52,322 bases of DNA from CAZILN01 sp964540005 (GCA_964540005.1 CAZILN010000185.1:1-52322), one strand, 5' to 3'. Shown: positions 9,172 to 18,727, numbered from the stretch's first letter. A program made the numbers and translations. The notes: generated by a model not told the origin, from the sequence alone.

Positions 9172-9888
9172 ATGAACTGTATAGCAGTAGATGATGAACC
9201 CCGGGCAATTGATGTTATAAAAAACTATAGCTCAAAGATTACATTTATAACTCTTGTCGGGTCCTTTACCAGTTCGTTAAGGGTCATTGATTATTTACAG
9301 AATCACGAAGTTGATTTGATTTTTCTTGATATTGAGATGCCAAACCTGAACGGTCTTGATTTTCTCAGGTCTCTCGAAAATCAGCCAATGGTAATTTTTA
9401 CAACTGCGTATTCAGAATTTGCGATAGATAGTTTTGAATTTAATGTAGTGGATTATCTGCTAAAACCAATAGATTTCAACCGGTTCTTTAAAGCAGTTAA
9501 CAAGGCGTACAAAAAATATAAGCTGATACAATCAGGATCAAAGCAGGCAAATACGGTCACAGATAGTAACAACAATTATGAATTTATTTTAGTAAAAAGC
9601 GGAACTAAAATACATAAAATCGTAAAGGAAGAAATTCTGTATATCCAGAGTGACAGCAATTATGTTTACTTCATAACACAAGCAGGAAGAGTCATTTCTG
9701 TTTTCACCATGAAACAGGTCCTGGCCCTTTTATCAGATGAAAATTTTATCCGCATTCACAAATCGTATATCATCAACATTCGCCGGATTGATCTGATTGA
9801 AAAACACCAGGTAAAAATCGGTGAGAACAAAATTCCTATTGGTTACAGCTACCGTGAACATTTCTTCAGCAAAATAAACCTGAAGTAA
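9172..9888 (+). CDS. LytTR family response regulator
   Basis: Response regulator of 238 residues. The receiver domain carries the acidic pair DDEP near residue 7, the phospho-acceptor Asp53 in LIFLDIEMP and the conserved Lys in DYLLKPI. After a linker, the LytTR DNA-binding domain starts near residue 137 (FILVKSGTKIHKI) and includes the typical FIRIHKSYIINIRRI motif. It lies 8 bp after the LytS-type kinase gene and is certainly its partner. The target genes are not evident; the adjacent CPBP protease (divergent) and the DUF579-like gene downstream are candidates by position only. Confidence 0.93.
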   Translation: MNCIAVDDEPRAIDVIKNYSSKITFITLVGSFTSSLRVIDYLQNHEVDLIFLDIEMPNLNGLDFLRSLENQPMVIFTTAYSEFAIDSFEFNVVDYLLKPIDFNRFFKAVNKAYKKYKLIQSGSKQANTVTDSNNNYEFILVKSGTKIHKIVKEEILYIQSDSNYVYFITQAGRVISVFTMKQVLALLSDENFIRIHKSYIINIRRIDLIEKHQVKIGENKIPIGYSYREHFFSKINLK

Positions 9889-9982
9889 ATACTAATCATT
9901 CAACAGTATTGTAATCCATAAATTTATAATCCGGTGATAATAATTACTATATTGCCCGGCTCAGGAGAACAAAATATGCTTA

Positions 9983-10654
9983 ATGGTAAAAAAGAAGAGT
10001 CATTATTTGCACAGGAAATGGGTGAAATCCATTCAAAAAATAAGATCATTCCCGTATTGCTTGAATTACCTGAAAGATTGTTGCCTTGTTCGTAGAATCA
10101 GAAAACAATTTGCCGGTATTCAGCTAAAAACAATTGAATTATTGAGAATCATCCATGCCATCAGGGAGTTTGAACATTGCAATATGCTGGTTTTTGGTCT
10201 GGGAAACGATTCTCCGCTCTGGAGTGAAATAAACAGTAGCGGGCGGAATGTATTTTTAGAAGATTATAAGCTCTGGTTCGATAAGATCACAAGTGATTTC
10301 CCTAACCTGGAATCATACCTGGTTTCTTATCCCAATAAAATAACTGAATGGAAGGAAATGATCAACTCACCGGAGAAGCTCACAGCAGATCTCCCCAGGG
10401 AGGTCGCCGGTCAAAAGTGGGATGTGATTCTGGTGGATGGACCGCGTGGACACATATATTCAGAAGATCAGCCGGGAAGGATGTCAAGTATATATCTGGC
10501 CTCCAGGCTGGTAGGGCCGGGAGGGTATGTTTTTGTACATGACGCAGAGCGTGAACTGGAAGATGCCTACTCTGAAAAATATCTGGGTAAAGATTACTTA
10601 ATAGCAACCCTCCGTGGACGCTCACTATTGAAGGTATATCACTTTCCCCGGTAA
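9983..10654 (+). CDS. DUF579 / glucuronoxylan O-methyltransferase-like protein
   Basis: Protein of 223 residues whose second half matches the SAM-dependent methyltransferase-like domain known from plant IRX15/GXM proteins (DUF579). Visible family features are the nucleotide-binding-like MLVFGLGNDSPLW, the acidic end of beta-2 in GRNVFLEDY, and the block WDVILVDGPRGH followed by PGRMSSIYLASRL, then VFVHDAERELE. In plants the family methylates glucuronic acid on xylan or affects xylan deposition; bacterial members are little studied. There is no signal peptide, and the N-terminal 50 residues are basic. It begins 94 bp after the LytTR gene and ends 3 bp from the convergent GH127 gene. Homology is fairly sure; the substrate is unknown. 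Confidence 0.75.
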   Translation: MVKKKSHYLHRKWVKSIQKIRSFPYCLNYLKDCCLVRRIRKQFAGIQLKTIELLRIIHAIREFEHCNMLVFGLGNDSPLWSEINSSGRNVFLEDYKLWFDKITSDFPNLESYLVSYPNKITEWKEMINSPEKLTADLPREVAGQKWDVILVDGPRGHIYSEDQPGRMSSIYLASRLVGPGGYVFVHDAERELEDAYSEKYLGKDYLIATLRGRSLLKVYHFPR

Positions 10655-10657
10655 GGA

Positions 10658-13009
10658 CTATTCCAGGCTTACTGTCCTGACACCAAATACAGGACCTGCA
10701 AAGTGGTTTTCATCGGCAGCAAAAGTTACTGAAACCGTTCCCCCGGAAGTTAGCTTTGCCGGGATATTATATTGTAACTCTTTGTTCTCATTGTCAGCAA
10801 GCCCGGAAAAATCTTCAATGGCAATCAGCTCTCCGTTTACCATTATTTCAAACTTCCTGGGACCGAGGAAACCTCCCCAGTACTCAACCATCAGTCCTGT
10901 TGGATTTCCCCTGTCAACTTTCATATCATAAGAGAACCATCCAAAACGGGATTCCACGCAATTCTGTCCGTTAAACTCAAAAAATCCGGGACTTTCAGCT
11001 TCAAAACCGTGATCCTGGGAATCCTCCCCGCGACCCGGGATAACATAATCGATGGTCCGGCTTTCAATAAGCCTTTTGTTTGTTTGCCATTCTTCGGTAT
11101 TTTCCAGCTGCTGTGACCATTCCTCACCAGTGTAAATATCCCAGTAGACTGTGAAGTTGCGGTCATGGATCAGGTATAAGGGTTTTAAAGTAACCTCCCT
11201 GGGCCGGCCTGTTTCGCTGGTGATGAAGGTATTAGCTTCCCTCTCATCAGGAACCAGCCAGTGGGAGGGGGCCCTGTCTTCAGTTACCAGTCCGGGCACA
11301 TAGAGGGGATCTGCTGACAGGGAGTCATAGGCAGGTCCCAGATCACCTGCAAGTACCAGGGGACCGTAACATATGGCTACCCTGTCCGGATCATCCGGCA
11401 TTGGTTCCATCCTAAGGGAAAATGGCATATTGACCTCTATCCTGTCACCATTCTGCCATATTCTCCGTATGGGTATGAAGGATCCTTTCATACCCTTCTT
11501 TTTTATTTCTCGTCCGTTCACAGATACTGAAAAGTCATCGCCGGCCCAGCCGGGACACCGGATCCTCAGTGTCAGTTCCCGGGGATCTTCGTTCAGGAAT
11601 TCAATTGTTGTCCCCTGTTCTTCCGGAAAGTCTGTGTGCTGGCGAAGGATAAGTCCTTTTTCTTCCCACCTTAGTTCGGCAGCTATGAATTGATTAATGA
11701 AAAGCTCATCATTGTTGTGATAAAATATGGCTGAAGCATATTTGGAATGATTTTCCATTCCCGTGCCTACGCAGCATGTAAACCCGTAAGGATCCTGGTA
11801 GTACTTATGTCCACCCATCTGCAATGAGTGGAAGTACAGTACTCGTCCGCTTTCGGGATGCTGTGATGAAAGTATATGATTAAACAAGGCCCTTTCATAA
11901 AAATCAGCCACTTCAGGGGAAGCCTCCCATGTGAACAGGTGTTCCGATAATTTGAGCATGTTGTAGACGTTACAGGATTCGGATGTATTACTGCTCAGGC
12001 GGTCACTGAGCCGGTCCGGCGGTCCGAAGTGCTCATGGTTGCCGTGAGAACCGTTAATATAGGAGTGGTGGTTGACGACACGGTCCCAGAAAAACTCAGC
12101 TGCTTCTCTGTCGGGCACTGATGCTGTCAGTTCATAACGAGTTGCCAGGCCAATGAGTTTAGGTATCTGGGTATTTCCATGCTGACCAGCAAGGATATCT
12201 TCTTTCCTGGACAGGGGATCCAGTATCTTGCGGTGATGGAATTTCATGGATAGATCTATGTATTCTTTATTACCCGTATCAGCATAAAGGTCAGCAAGCA
12301 CTTCATTCATCCCGCCATGTTCACATGCTAACACCTCCTGCATTTGTTGATCCGAAAGGCCCGAAAGAATATCTGCCAGCCAGTCGGCCACTTTAATCTC
12401 TGTCTCCAGGGCCAGTTGATTATCACAGAGCCTGTATGCATCCCTGAGTCCGGCCATGATCTTATGCATGGAATAAAAGGGCACCCAGATGCCATTAAGG
12501 TCAAAAGGAGCTGCACGTATATCTCCCTGCGAAACTTCCTCTTCAAGTATTTTTTGGCCATCAGGTATGGCCCCGATATAACCATTACCGTTGGCTGCCT
12601 GGCATTCAGCCAGTTCATTTACCATGTAGTTCACCCTGTCCAGGAACCGGCTATCTCCTGTAGCTTTGTACATCAGGGCACAGGCAGTAAGATAATGTCC
12701 CAGGCTATGCCCTGCTATAGTAGCATCCTCCCAACCGTGGTAATGCTCGGCTTTCGGTTCCAGGCCGGCTTCCATGCGGAACTTCGCAAGAAAACGGTCC
12801 GGCTCATAATTCAACAGGGACCGGACGTTCAGTTCAGTGGCCTGAAGGAAGGGGCCTTCCAGTAATCTGACATCATCCAGGTCGAATGGAAGGCACCTGA
12901 ATTCAATCACACCGGCTTTCTCGTCCTTTATCCCGCCGGAATGGAGTGTATTGCAGCTTATGCAGATAATTGACAGTAAAAGCAGTTGAATACCTGTTTG
13001 TAGTTTCAT
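10658..13009 (-). CDS. GH127/GH146 beta-L-arabinofuranosidase lipoprotein
   Basis: Secreted glycoside hydrolase of 783 residues (DUF1680 fold). The signal peptide ends in a lipobox (IICISC, Cys19). The (alpha/alpha)6 barrel shows HGWEDATIAGHSLGHYL near 91-107. The zinc-thiolate centre of the family is present: Glu344 and Cys346 in SESCNVYN, and Cys412-Cys413 in FTCCVGTGMENH, corresponding to Glu338, Cys340, Cys417 and Cys418 of bifidobacterial HypBA1, where Cys417 is the nucleophile. Beta-sandwich domains and a C-terminal accessory domain follow. It is the last gene of a long minus-strand run and begins 6 bp after the radical SAM gene, with which it has no obvious functional link. Confidence 0.92.
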   Translation of the reverse strand: MKLQTGIQLLLLSIICISCNTLHSGGIKDEKAGVIEFRCLPFDLDDVRLLEGPFLQATELNVRSLLNYEPDRFLAKFRMEAGLEPKAEHYHGWEDATIAGHSLGHYLTACALMYKATGDSRFLDRVNYMVNELAECQAANGNGYIGAIPDGQKILEEEVSQGDIRAAPFDLNGIWVPFYSMHKIMAGLRDAYRLCDNQLALETEIKVADWLADILSGLSDQQMQEVLACEHGGMNEVLADLYADTGNKEYIDLSMKFHHRKILDPLSRKEDILAGQHGNTQIPKLIGLATRYELTASVPDREAAEFFWDRVVNHHSYINGSHGNHEHFGPPDRLSDRLSSNTSESCNVYNMLKLSEHLFTWEASPEVADFYERALFNHILSSQHPESGRVLYFHSLQMGGHKYYQDPYGFTCCVGTGMENHSKYASAIFYHNNDELFINQFIAAELRWEEKGLILRQHTDFPEEQGTTIEFLNEDPRELTLRIRCPGWAGDDFSVSVNGREIKKKGMKGSFIPIRRIWQNGDRIEVNMPFSLRMEPMPDDPDRVAICYGPLVLAGDLGPAYDSLSADPLYVPGLVTEDRAPSHWLVPDEREANTFITSETGRPREVTLKPLYLIHDRNFTVYWDIYTGEEWSQQLENTEEWQTNKRLIESRTIDYVIPGRGEDSQDHGFEAESPGFFEFNGQNCVESRFGWFSYDMKVDRGNPTGLMVEYWGGFLGPRKFEIMVNGELIAIEDFSGLADNENKELQYNIPAKLTSGGTVSVTFAADENHFAGPVFGVRTVSLE

Positions 13010-13015
13010 TTGTAT

Positions 13016-13951
13016 TTAATGAGATGATCTGTAAAATATCCCTCTCTCCTTCCTGACCGGATGTACCTTATGTTCTGCTTCAAGTACATCCATGTATTTA
13101 TTGACCTCATTGATATGCAGGCCCAGGATCCTTGACAGGTCATCTATGGTACAGGGCCTGCGGGTTATGGTCTCAAGGATAGCTGTTTCAGTATCCTCCC
13201 GGTACGATTTGATATCCTTTCGCGCCAGGCTGCTCGAAATAATTTCCACGTTTTCAAGTTGCCAGAAACCGGCAATTTGCATTAATTCGGTTCTGCTTGC
13301 CGGATTCAGATCATCTATTGTTCCGGGCCTGTCGAGGGTATTCAGTTGTATCCTGTCAGGCCGTATCCTTTCTATGGCATTCCTCAGGGAGGTCAGTTCA
13401 GCCTTGTCATCATTATAGCCCGGCAGGATAAAGACTTCCAGCCAGATCTGTCCGGAAAACTCATCCCTGAAAGCCACCAGACCGTCGATATAATCATTTA
13501 TTGTGAGCTGAGGAGCAGGTTTGTTTATCCTGGCAAAGGCCTCATGGGAGGCTGCATCCAGTGAAGGCAGCACCAGGTCTGCACTCAGGAGATCCTTTCG
13601 TACCTGCCTATCTGTGAGGAGTGTCCCGTTAGTCAGAACAGCCACCGGTACATCCGGTTTATTCTGTTTGATAAATTTCAGCACATCGCCAATACGTAAA
13701 TTCAGGGTAGGTTCTCCGGCCCCTGAAAAAGTGATATAATCCGGGTCGGGGTTATTTGAGAAATAATGATCAAGCTCGGCTGTAACTTTTTCATACGGGA
13801 TATATTCCATCCTGTCGAGTGTAAGCTTGGTAGTTGCCCCGCATTCACAGTACACGCAGTCAAGGGAACAGACTTTATGCGGCACCAGGTCGACACCCAG
13901 TGACATGCCCAAACGCCTCGAAGGAACCGGACCAAATAGATATCTGTACAT
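13016..13951 (-). CDS. Radical SAM protein (COG0731-like) with C-terminal winged helix
   Basis: Radical SAM enzyme of 311 residues. The N-terminus GPVPSRRLGMSLGVD leads into the cluster motif CSLDCVYC (Cys28, Cys32, Cys35; CX3CX2C), followed by TFSGAGEPTLN, the SAM-binding GGE-equivalent, and VAVLTNGTLL. The C-terminal 70 residues look like a winged helix (TRRPCTIDDLSRILGL, then a wing). This architecture is the COG0731 group, related to wyosine-synthesis enzymes but of unknown function in bacteria. No extra ferredoxin clusters are seen. It lies 32 bp after the MFS transporter gene and directly before the GH127 gene. Confidence 0.9.
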   Translation of the reverse strand: MYRYLFGPVPSRRLGMSLGVDLVPHKVCSLDCVYCECGATTKLTLDRMEYIPYEKVTAELDHYFSNNPDPDYITFSGAGEPTLNLRIGDVLKFIKQNKPDVPVAVLTNGTLLTDRQVRKDLLSADLVLPSLDAASHEAFARINKPAPQLTINDYIDGLVAFRDEFSGQIWLEVFILPGYNDDKAELTSLRNAIERIRPDRIQLNTLDRPGTIDDLNPASRTELMQIAGFWQLENVEIISSSLARKDIKSYREDTETAILETITRRPCTIDDLSRILGLHINEVNKYMDVLEAEHKVHPVRKERGIFYRSSH

Positions 13952-13983
13952 ATGGATTCTAAGTTAAAAGATTCCGGAGCATT

Positions 13984-15219
13984 CTATCTTCTGCAATCCA
14001 TTTTATAGATAAAATAAAGAGCTGACAGTACCATAAAAGTAAACAAAATGAAAAATGACTGAAACCCGAACCGTTCAATGATCCATCCGCCCAGCATCGG
14101 GAAAAGGGCAGGCAGGATGTTCCCGGCCCCGGCAATTCCTGTATACAGGGCCCTGTTCTCATTACCTGAAATTTCCAGTAACACGCCGTTCATCGAAATG
14201 CTGTAGGCCGCAAATATGATCCCTCCAACCAGGAAAATAATCCTGAACGGAGGCATAAGGGGTGAAAAAAGCAGGATCAGGGGTACCGACAGCACAACCA
14301 GTACATTCCCATACAGCAGGTAACGGTATTTGAATCTTTTAGCCAGGGCAAACAGAAGGAAACCAATACCTACGCTTCCAATCACTTTGTAAAACAGGAA
14401 CACCCCTGTTTCATGACTCTGCGTATGGAAGGATTCCTTGGCATACAGCATTACGAATGGCAGGAGGGTGATGCTTATGCCCATGGTGTTGATCCAGCCC
14501 AGGAAATATCCCAGCCTGCGGTTCGCGCGCAGTTCGGTTTTCATTAATGACAGGAAATGCTTTATACCCCTTACAGTCATCCTGGATGGTACCTGCTCTT
14601 TCAACCGCCAGATGCCAAGTGAGGCGATAAAAAGGGCAAGGAACCCGATGAAGAACATATAGGCGTAGTTTACCGGAAAATCTTCCATCGTGATCACTTT
14701 CCTGGCCAGGAGGGCTGAGAGAAGCAGGACGATACCCGTAACAACTTGTTTCACAGATAGAAATGATTTTCTTACAGAGGGATTAACCGATTTACCCAGG
14801 ATATCCGTATAACTGATGTTGGCGAAGGCCCCTCCCAGTGAAAATGATGCGATCAGTAAAAAAATCAGCCAAATGACACTGTGCCCCTGCAAGCTGGATG
14901 AAAAATACAACATGATGCCCATGAAAAACAAGGAAAGGATGCGGCTATTGATCCCGATCAACAGGAATTTCCTTTTGTATTCATAATTGCTGATGAAGGG
15001 GGCAAAAATCAACTGCGTGAAGCTCGATCCTCCCAGCATGATAGCAGTCATCAAACCTATGTGCAGTCCGTTGCCTCCTGCCTCGATAAGCATGGACGGT
15101 ATGACCGTATCCACATCCATGAAATTCTGGGCCAGGGCAAGAAAGATGGCATGCCAGAGGAAGGAATTAAAATTATGTTTTGAGATTCCGGGACTAAGGT
15201 TCATTTGGTTTTTCTGCAC
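13984..15219 (-). CDS. MFS transporter
   Basis: Major facilitator superfamily protein of 411 residues with about 12 hydrophobic helices in two halves separated by a basic loop around residue 205-235 (RLKEQVPSRMTVRGIKHF). The N-terminus (SFLWHAIFLALAQNFMDVDTV) and the substrate are not diagnostic. Only 6 bp separate it from the CGGC-domain gene upstream in the minus-strand run. Export of a metabolite or uptake of an unknown solute are both possible. Confidence 0.87.
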   Translation of the reverse strand: MQKNQMNLSPGISKHNFNSFLWHAIFLALAQNFMDVDTVIPSMLIEAGGNGLHIGLMTAIMLGGSSFTQLIFAPFISNYEYKRKFLLIGINSRILSLFFMGIMLYFSSSLQGHSVIWLIFLLIASFSLGGAFANISYTDILGKSVNPSVRKSFLSVKQVVTGIVLLLSALLARKVITMEDFPVNYAYMFFIGFLALFIASLGIWRLKEQVPSRMTVRGIKHFLSLMKTELRANRRLGYFLGWINTMGISITLLPFVMLYAKESFHTQSHETGVFLFYKVIGSVGIGFLLFALAKRFKYRYLLYGNVLVVLSVPLILLFSPLMPPFRIIFLVGGIIFAAYSISMNGVLLEISGNENRALYTGIAGAGNILPALFPMLGGWIIERFGFQSFFILFTFMVLSALYFIYKMDCRR

Positions 15220-15225
15220 AAGATA

Positions 15226-15675
15226 CTAATCATACAATAACCTGACAGTCTCATTTGCCATTGCAGGCTGAATGAGCTCCCGCCACTCAGGTTTTTCCCA
15301 TGTTTTAAGCTTTGAGTGTGTTATAAAATATTTCTGAGGGACAGGATGCGTTCCGATAACCACTTTCATGCCATATTTTTCCCGTATAAAATCACGAAAA
15401 TGACTGATGTAAGGACAGGGTGGATAACCAACCACAAACCCGGTTGAAAAATGTATAATTTCCGCACCATTTTTCTGCATCTCCTCGGGAGCGTATTCAA
15501 TGTTGCCACCCGGACAACCTCCGCAGCTTGTGTATCCCACCAGTTTTACATCCGTTTCCTTTGAATAGATGTCGAATGCACCTTCCCTGTTATCCAGGGC
15601 TCTGAAACATTTGCCGCCCGCACAACTGCGGTAACGGTCACAGATAATGATCCCGATCTTGATTTGATTGCCCAT
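15226..15675 (-). CDS. CGGC domain protein
   Basis: Small cytosolic protein of 149 residues with the CGGC domain (PF08821), proposed to bind metal. The name-giving motif is SCGGCPG near residues 50-56; further conserved cysteines are in CDRYRSCAGGKC near 12-23 and PPCPYISHF near 86-94. It has six cysteines in 100 residues, consistent with metal or Fe-S binding. The family is frequent in anaerobes. It sits 9 bp after the DUF89 gene and 6 bp before the MFS gene in the same run, so co-transcription is likely. Function unknown. Confidence 0.9.
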   Translation of the reverse strand: MGNQIKIGIIICDRYRSCAGGKCFRALDNREGAFDIYSKETDVKLVGYTSCGGCPGGNIEYAPEEMQKNGAEIIHFSTGFVVGYPPCPYISHFRDFIREKYGMKVVIGTHPVPQKYFITHSKLKTWEKPEWRELIQPAMANETVRLLYD

Positions 15676-15684
15676 AATGATGAT

Positions 15685-16533
15685 TTATGTAAGATTAATA
15701 CCCTTTAATACAATATCACCTTCTTTCACGCCCAGGTCATTTGCAATAATTTTACATTTTGCCTTCAGCATGAAAAACACACACCGGTCAGTACCTGAGA
15801 GTCCCTCATAATTCCCCTGTCCCTTGCTGATGATCAGGTCTGCATGGTAAAATCTTTCCTTGAAGGCATCGCTGCACAGGCCTAAGATAGTCCCGGGAGC
15901 AGTAGTCCCGGACGAAATAATTTCTGCCACCCGGTGGAGCCCGGAATCAATAGCATCCTCCCTGGTTACATCGTTTATTATGGGGATCTCACGAACCACA
16001 TAAGTAACCGGTTTTCCCATTTCTTCGATCAGGATTCTGTCGAATACCGATTCACCTGCATTATCACCTATATACATTACGGAACCTGCCTTTGCCAGCC
16101 GTTCTTTGAATAATGTGAAATGTGAAATGGCAAAATCCTGTTTCAGTATGTTACTGATATCCCTGACCAGATCAAATTCCCTGTTAATACCAAGATCAAT
16201 AACATTCCCGGCAATAGACATCCGGACGGCGGTAAGGAGCCTGTCCTCAGACTCAATAAGGGTTTTCTTCAGGTCCGGGTATAATGACAGAGCTTCCTTA
16301 ATATTTGCTTTCTTCAACTCCCTGTACGGATCTTTAACACCGGTGATCTCTTTCACCGTCCTGTAAATTGATTCACCCATCTGTGGAGGGGTTTTGTCAG
16401 GTGGAAAATCTTTGATCAGTCCTGCTACGGCGTCCAGTATTTCTTTTAACTGGTTTTCATCACTGGTTGCCATGCGTCCTGCCCTGAGAGCCTGGTCCAT
16501 AAAACACGGGTAACAATCAAGATAGGTTTTCAT
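15685..16533 (-). CDS. DUF89 (ARMT1-like) metal-dependent phosphatase family protein
   Basis: Protein of 282 residues in the DUF89 family, members of which act as metal-dependent phosphatases on damaged phosphometabolites. The prokaryotic subgroup hallmark CYPCFMDQALRA is at residues 8-19. The metal and phosphate site motifs are visible as YIGDNAGESVFD, with Asp and Asn as metal ligands, VVREIPIINDVT, and ISKGQGNYEGL. The C-terminus contains CKIIANDLGVKEGD. It lies 11 bp after the aminotransferase gene. The substrate cannot be told from sequence. Confidence 0.9.
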   Translation of the reverse strand: MKTYLDCYPCFMDQALRAGRMATSDENQLKEILDAVAGLIKDFPPDKTPPQMGESIYRTVKEITGVKDPYRELKKANIKEALSLYPDLKKTLIESEDRLLTAVRMSIAGNVIDLGINREFDLVRDISNILKQDFAISHFTLFKERLAKAGSVMYIGDNAGESVFDRILIEEMGKPVTYVVREIPIINDVTREDAIDSGLHRVAEIISSGTTAPGTILGLCSDAFKERFYHADLIISKGQGNYEGLSGTDRCVFFMLKAKCKIIANDLGVKEGDIVLKGINLT

Positions 16534-16544
16534 GCAGGATGCAT

Positions 16545-17705
16545 TTATTTTGCGAAATATTTTTCCATTCTGTCAAATGCTGTATTGATCATTTGCTGCG
16601 GGACACAGAAAGAAAGCCTTATATGGCTTTCACCGCTTGGCCCGAAGGAAGCGCCCGGAGTGGCAGAGACCTGGATATCCTTAAGCATATTCAAACTGAA
16701 TGCTACTGAATCCTTTCCCCTTTCTCCTTTAATACGGGGAAACATTAAATAGGAACCCCCTGGTTTATTATACTCAAATACATCATCCATTCTGTCCAGC
16801 CGTTCACACATCAGGTCCCGGGCATCCAGGTAATGCAACCTGAAGTCCTCAATACAATCCTGGCTGCCTTTTAATGCAGCAATAGCCGCATACTGGGAAA
16901 CAACAGGTGCACAAATAGAGATGGGTATATGAGCTTTTTTTACCTGTGCAATGATTTCTTCATCAGCATGCAGGTATCCGATACGCCAGCCAGTCATGGC
17001 ATAGGTCTTGGTGAAGGTATAATTGGTGATGACATTTTTTTTCATCTCAGGCATTGAGGCCATGCTGAAATGTCTTTTATCATCATAAACAAAATATTCA
17101 TAGGCTTCGTCCGTAATGATCGTCAGATCATTTTCAAGGGCAATTTCAGCCAGCCTTCGAAGATCCTCTTCAGGAAATACAGTTCCGGTGGGATTATTCG
17201 GACTGCAGAACAGGATGGCCCTGGTCCTGGATGTAATTGCTTTTTTGATACCCTCAATATCCAGTGAATAATTATCCTCTTCTATTAATGGAACAAATAC
17301 AGGTTTGCCGGAGGCAATCCTGACCTGTACAATATGTGCCGAGTAGGTTGGCGAAGGAAGTATCACTTCATCACCCGGATCAATGGCTGCCATGACTGAT
17401 GCAGCCAATCCTTCAATGGCTCCAACAGTCACGATTACTTCAGAAATACCGGCTTTAATATTGTTGTAATGCCCCAGCTTTTTTACAATTTCATTCCTTA
17501 ATTCAGGCAGGCCCTCATTTTGAGAGTATCCTCCTGTTAATCCATTTTCTATTGCAGAAACAGCTGCAGCATTAATATGTTCCGGACTTCCTGAAGTTGG
17601 TTTGGCCCAGGACAGGAATGCCACATCTTCATACTGTGCCGACAGTCTTGTCATTTCATGAATTGCCGATTTTTTGATCTGATTAACCCTGTTTGAAAAT
17701 TTCAT
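16545..17705 (-). CDS. PLP-dependent aminotransferase, class I/II
   Basis: Fold-type I aminotransferase of 386 residues. Visible cofactor residues are Asn171 in SPNNPTG, Asp199 and Tyr202 in TDEAYE, and the Schiff-base Lys233 in TFTKTYAMTGWR. A substrate-carboxylate Arg is expected in HIRLSFC near the C-terminus. It resembles the aspartate/aromatic aminotransferase group; exact amino donor cannot be assigned. It starts 5 bp after the VOC gene and continues into the DUF89 gene 11 bp later, so these probably share a transcript. Confidence 0.92.
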   Translation of the reverse strand: MKFSNRVNQIKKSAIHEMTRLSAQYEDVAFLSWAKPTSGSPEHINAAAVSAIENGLTGGYSQNEGLPELRNEIVKKLGHYNNIKAGISEVIVTVGAIEGLAASVMAAIDPGDEVILPSPTYSAHIVQVRIASGKPVFVPLIEEDNYSLDIEGIKKAITSRTRAILFCSPNNPTGTVFPEEDLRRLAEIALENDLTIITDEAYEYFVYDDKRHFSMASMPEMKKNVITNYTFTKTYAMTGWRIGYLHADEEIIAQVKKAHIPISICAPVVSQYAAIAALKGSQDCIEDFRLHYLDARDLMCERLDRMDDVFEYNKPGGSYLMFPRIKGERGKDSVAFSLNMLKDIQVSATPGASFGPSGESHIRLSFCVPQQMINTAFDRMEKYFAK

Positions 17706-17710
17706 AATGA

Positions 17711-18097
17711 TTACTGTTTTATTGTGTCTTCTTTAATTTCAAAAATGTTTCCGCTTTTATCCTTGATAAATACCAGGTCTGATTGGGCTCTCTCAAGATG
17801 AATGCATTCATATCCCTTATTTATTGTTTGCTCAACAAACCCCTCCCTGTCAGGGATGGAAAGGCAGATGTGCCGGAAGTTTTGCGTACAGGTTTCCTCC
17901 TCTACAAAAAGTTCCAGGAACAGGCCGTTTTTTTTCAAAAGGTAAACCGGTGCTTCATTATTGATTCCAAATAGTTGTGCGGCAAGATCCCGGTTGAGGG
18001 TAAAACTCTTTAATATACTCATCCCGAGTAAATTCTTATAAAAGTCCTCGACCTCCTGAGGATCATTGATCACTAATGCGACATGTTCCAGTTTCAT
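17711..18097 (-). CDS. VOC (glyoxalase/bleomycin resistance) superfamily protein
   Basis: Single-domain protein of 128 residues with two beta-alpha-beta-beta-beta units. The start MKLEHVALVINDPQEVEDFY is the typical first strand-helix with a metal-ligand His at residue 5. GLFLELFVEEE holds the first-module Glu, HICLSIPDREGFVEQ begins the second module with its His, and GNIFEIKED supplies the last Glu. All four expected metal ligands are therefore present, so a metal-dependent isomerase, dioxygenase or epimerase is possible. It lies between the uracil-DNA glycosylase and aminotransferase genes with short gaps (12 and 5 bp). Confidence 0.85.
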   Translation of the reverse strand: MKLEHVALVINDPQEVEDFYKNLLGMSILKSFTLNRDLAAQLFGINNEAPVYLLKKNGLFLELFVEEETCTQNFRHICLSIPDREGFVEQTINKGYECIHLERAQSDLVFIKDKSGNIFEIKEDTIKQ

Positions 18098-18109
18098 CTT
18101 ATGATCTTT

Positions 18110-18694
18110 TTATACATGAGCTGAATAATGGGAAGGATTGATTATTTCCCTGTACTTGAATACTATCTTTTTAAAATCTTCCCAGGTTTCGCGTTTCAAT
18201 GCCGGGTTCCTCAATAAAGCTGAAGGATGGTAGACAGGCATTGCCAGGCGGTTTTCCCAATCCATCCAGGTTCCCCTGACCTTTGTTATTCTCTGTTCAC
18301 CACCGGCCATACTCTTTAATGCGGTAGCACCCAGGAAGATCAATATTTTCGGATTTACATTTTCAATTTGCCGGATTAAATAAGGCATGCAGGCCCGGAT
18401 TTCTTCCTTTGAAGGTTCCCGGTTCCCGGGGGGCCTGCATTTTACAATATTGCTTATGAATACGTGATCGGTCCTGTTAAAGCCACAGGCGGCCAGGATC
18501 TTATCAAGCAGTTGTCCGGACTTACCAATAAACGGACGGCCTGCCATGTCCTCATCCCTGCCAGGGGCTTCTCCGATAATAAAGATTTCTGCCTGTATAT
18601 TGCCCTCGCCGAAGATTACCTTGTTTCTGGTACCGGACAGGCCACATTTACGGCAATTTGCTACTTCATTTTTTAAGGATTCAAGAGACGTCAT
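18110..18694 (-). CDS. Uracil-DNA glycosylase, family 4-like (Fe-S)
   Basis: Uracil-DNA glycosylase of 194 residues that removes uracil from DNA. Motif A is GEAPGRDEDMAGRPFIG near 42-58 and motif B is YHPSALLRNP near the C-terminus. Four cysteines in the expected pattern (CRKCGLSG near 14-21; KCRPPGNREPSKEEIRAC near 88-105) should hold the [4Fe-4S] cluster typical of family 4. The Glu in GEAPG is the family 4 state rather than the Asp of other families. It is embedded in the minus-strand run without an obvious relation to the genes around it. Confidence 0.93.
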   Translation of the reverse strand: MTSLESLKNEVANCRKCGLSGTRNKVIFGEGNIQAEIFIIGEAPGRDEDMAGRPFIGKSGQLLDKILAACGFNRTDHVFISNIVKCRPPGNREPSKEEIRACMPYLIRQIENVNPKILIFLGATALKSMAGGEQRITKVRGTWMDWENRLAMPVYHPSALLRNPALKRETWEDFKKIVFKYREIINPSHYSAHV

Positions 18695-18727
18695 TACAAG
18701 TATGATCAGTTAATTAATTCCGGATAA

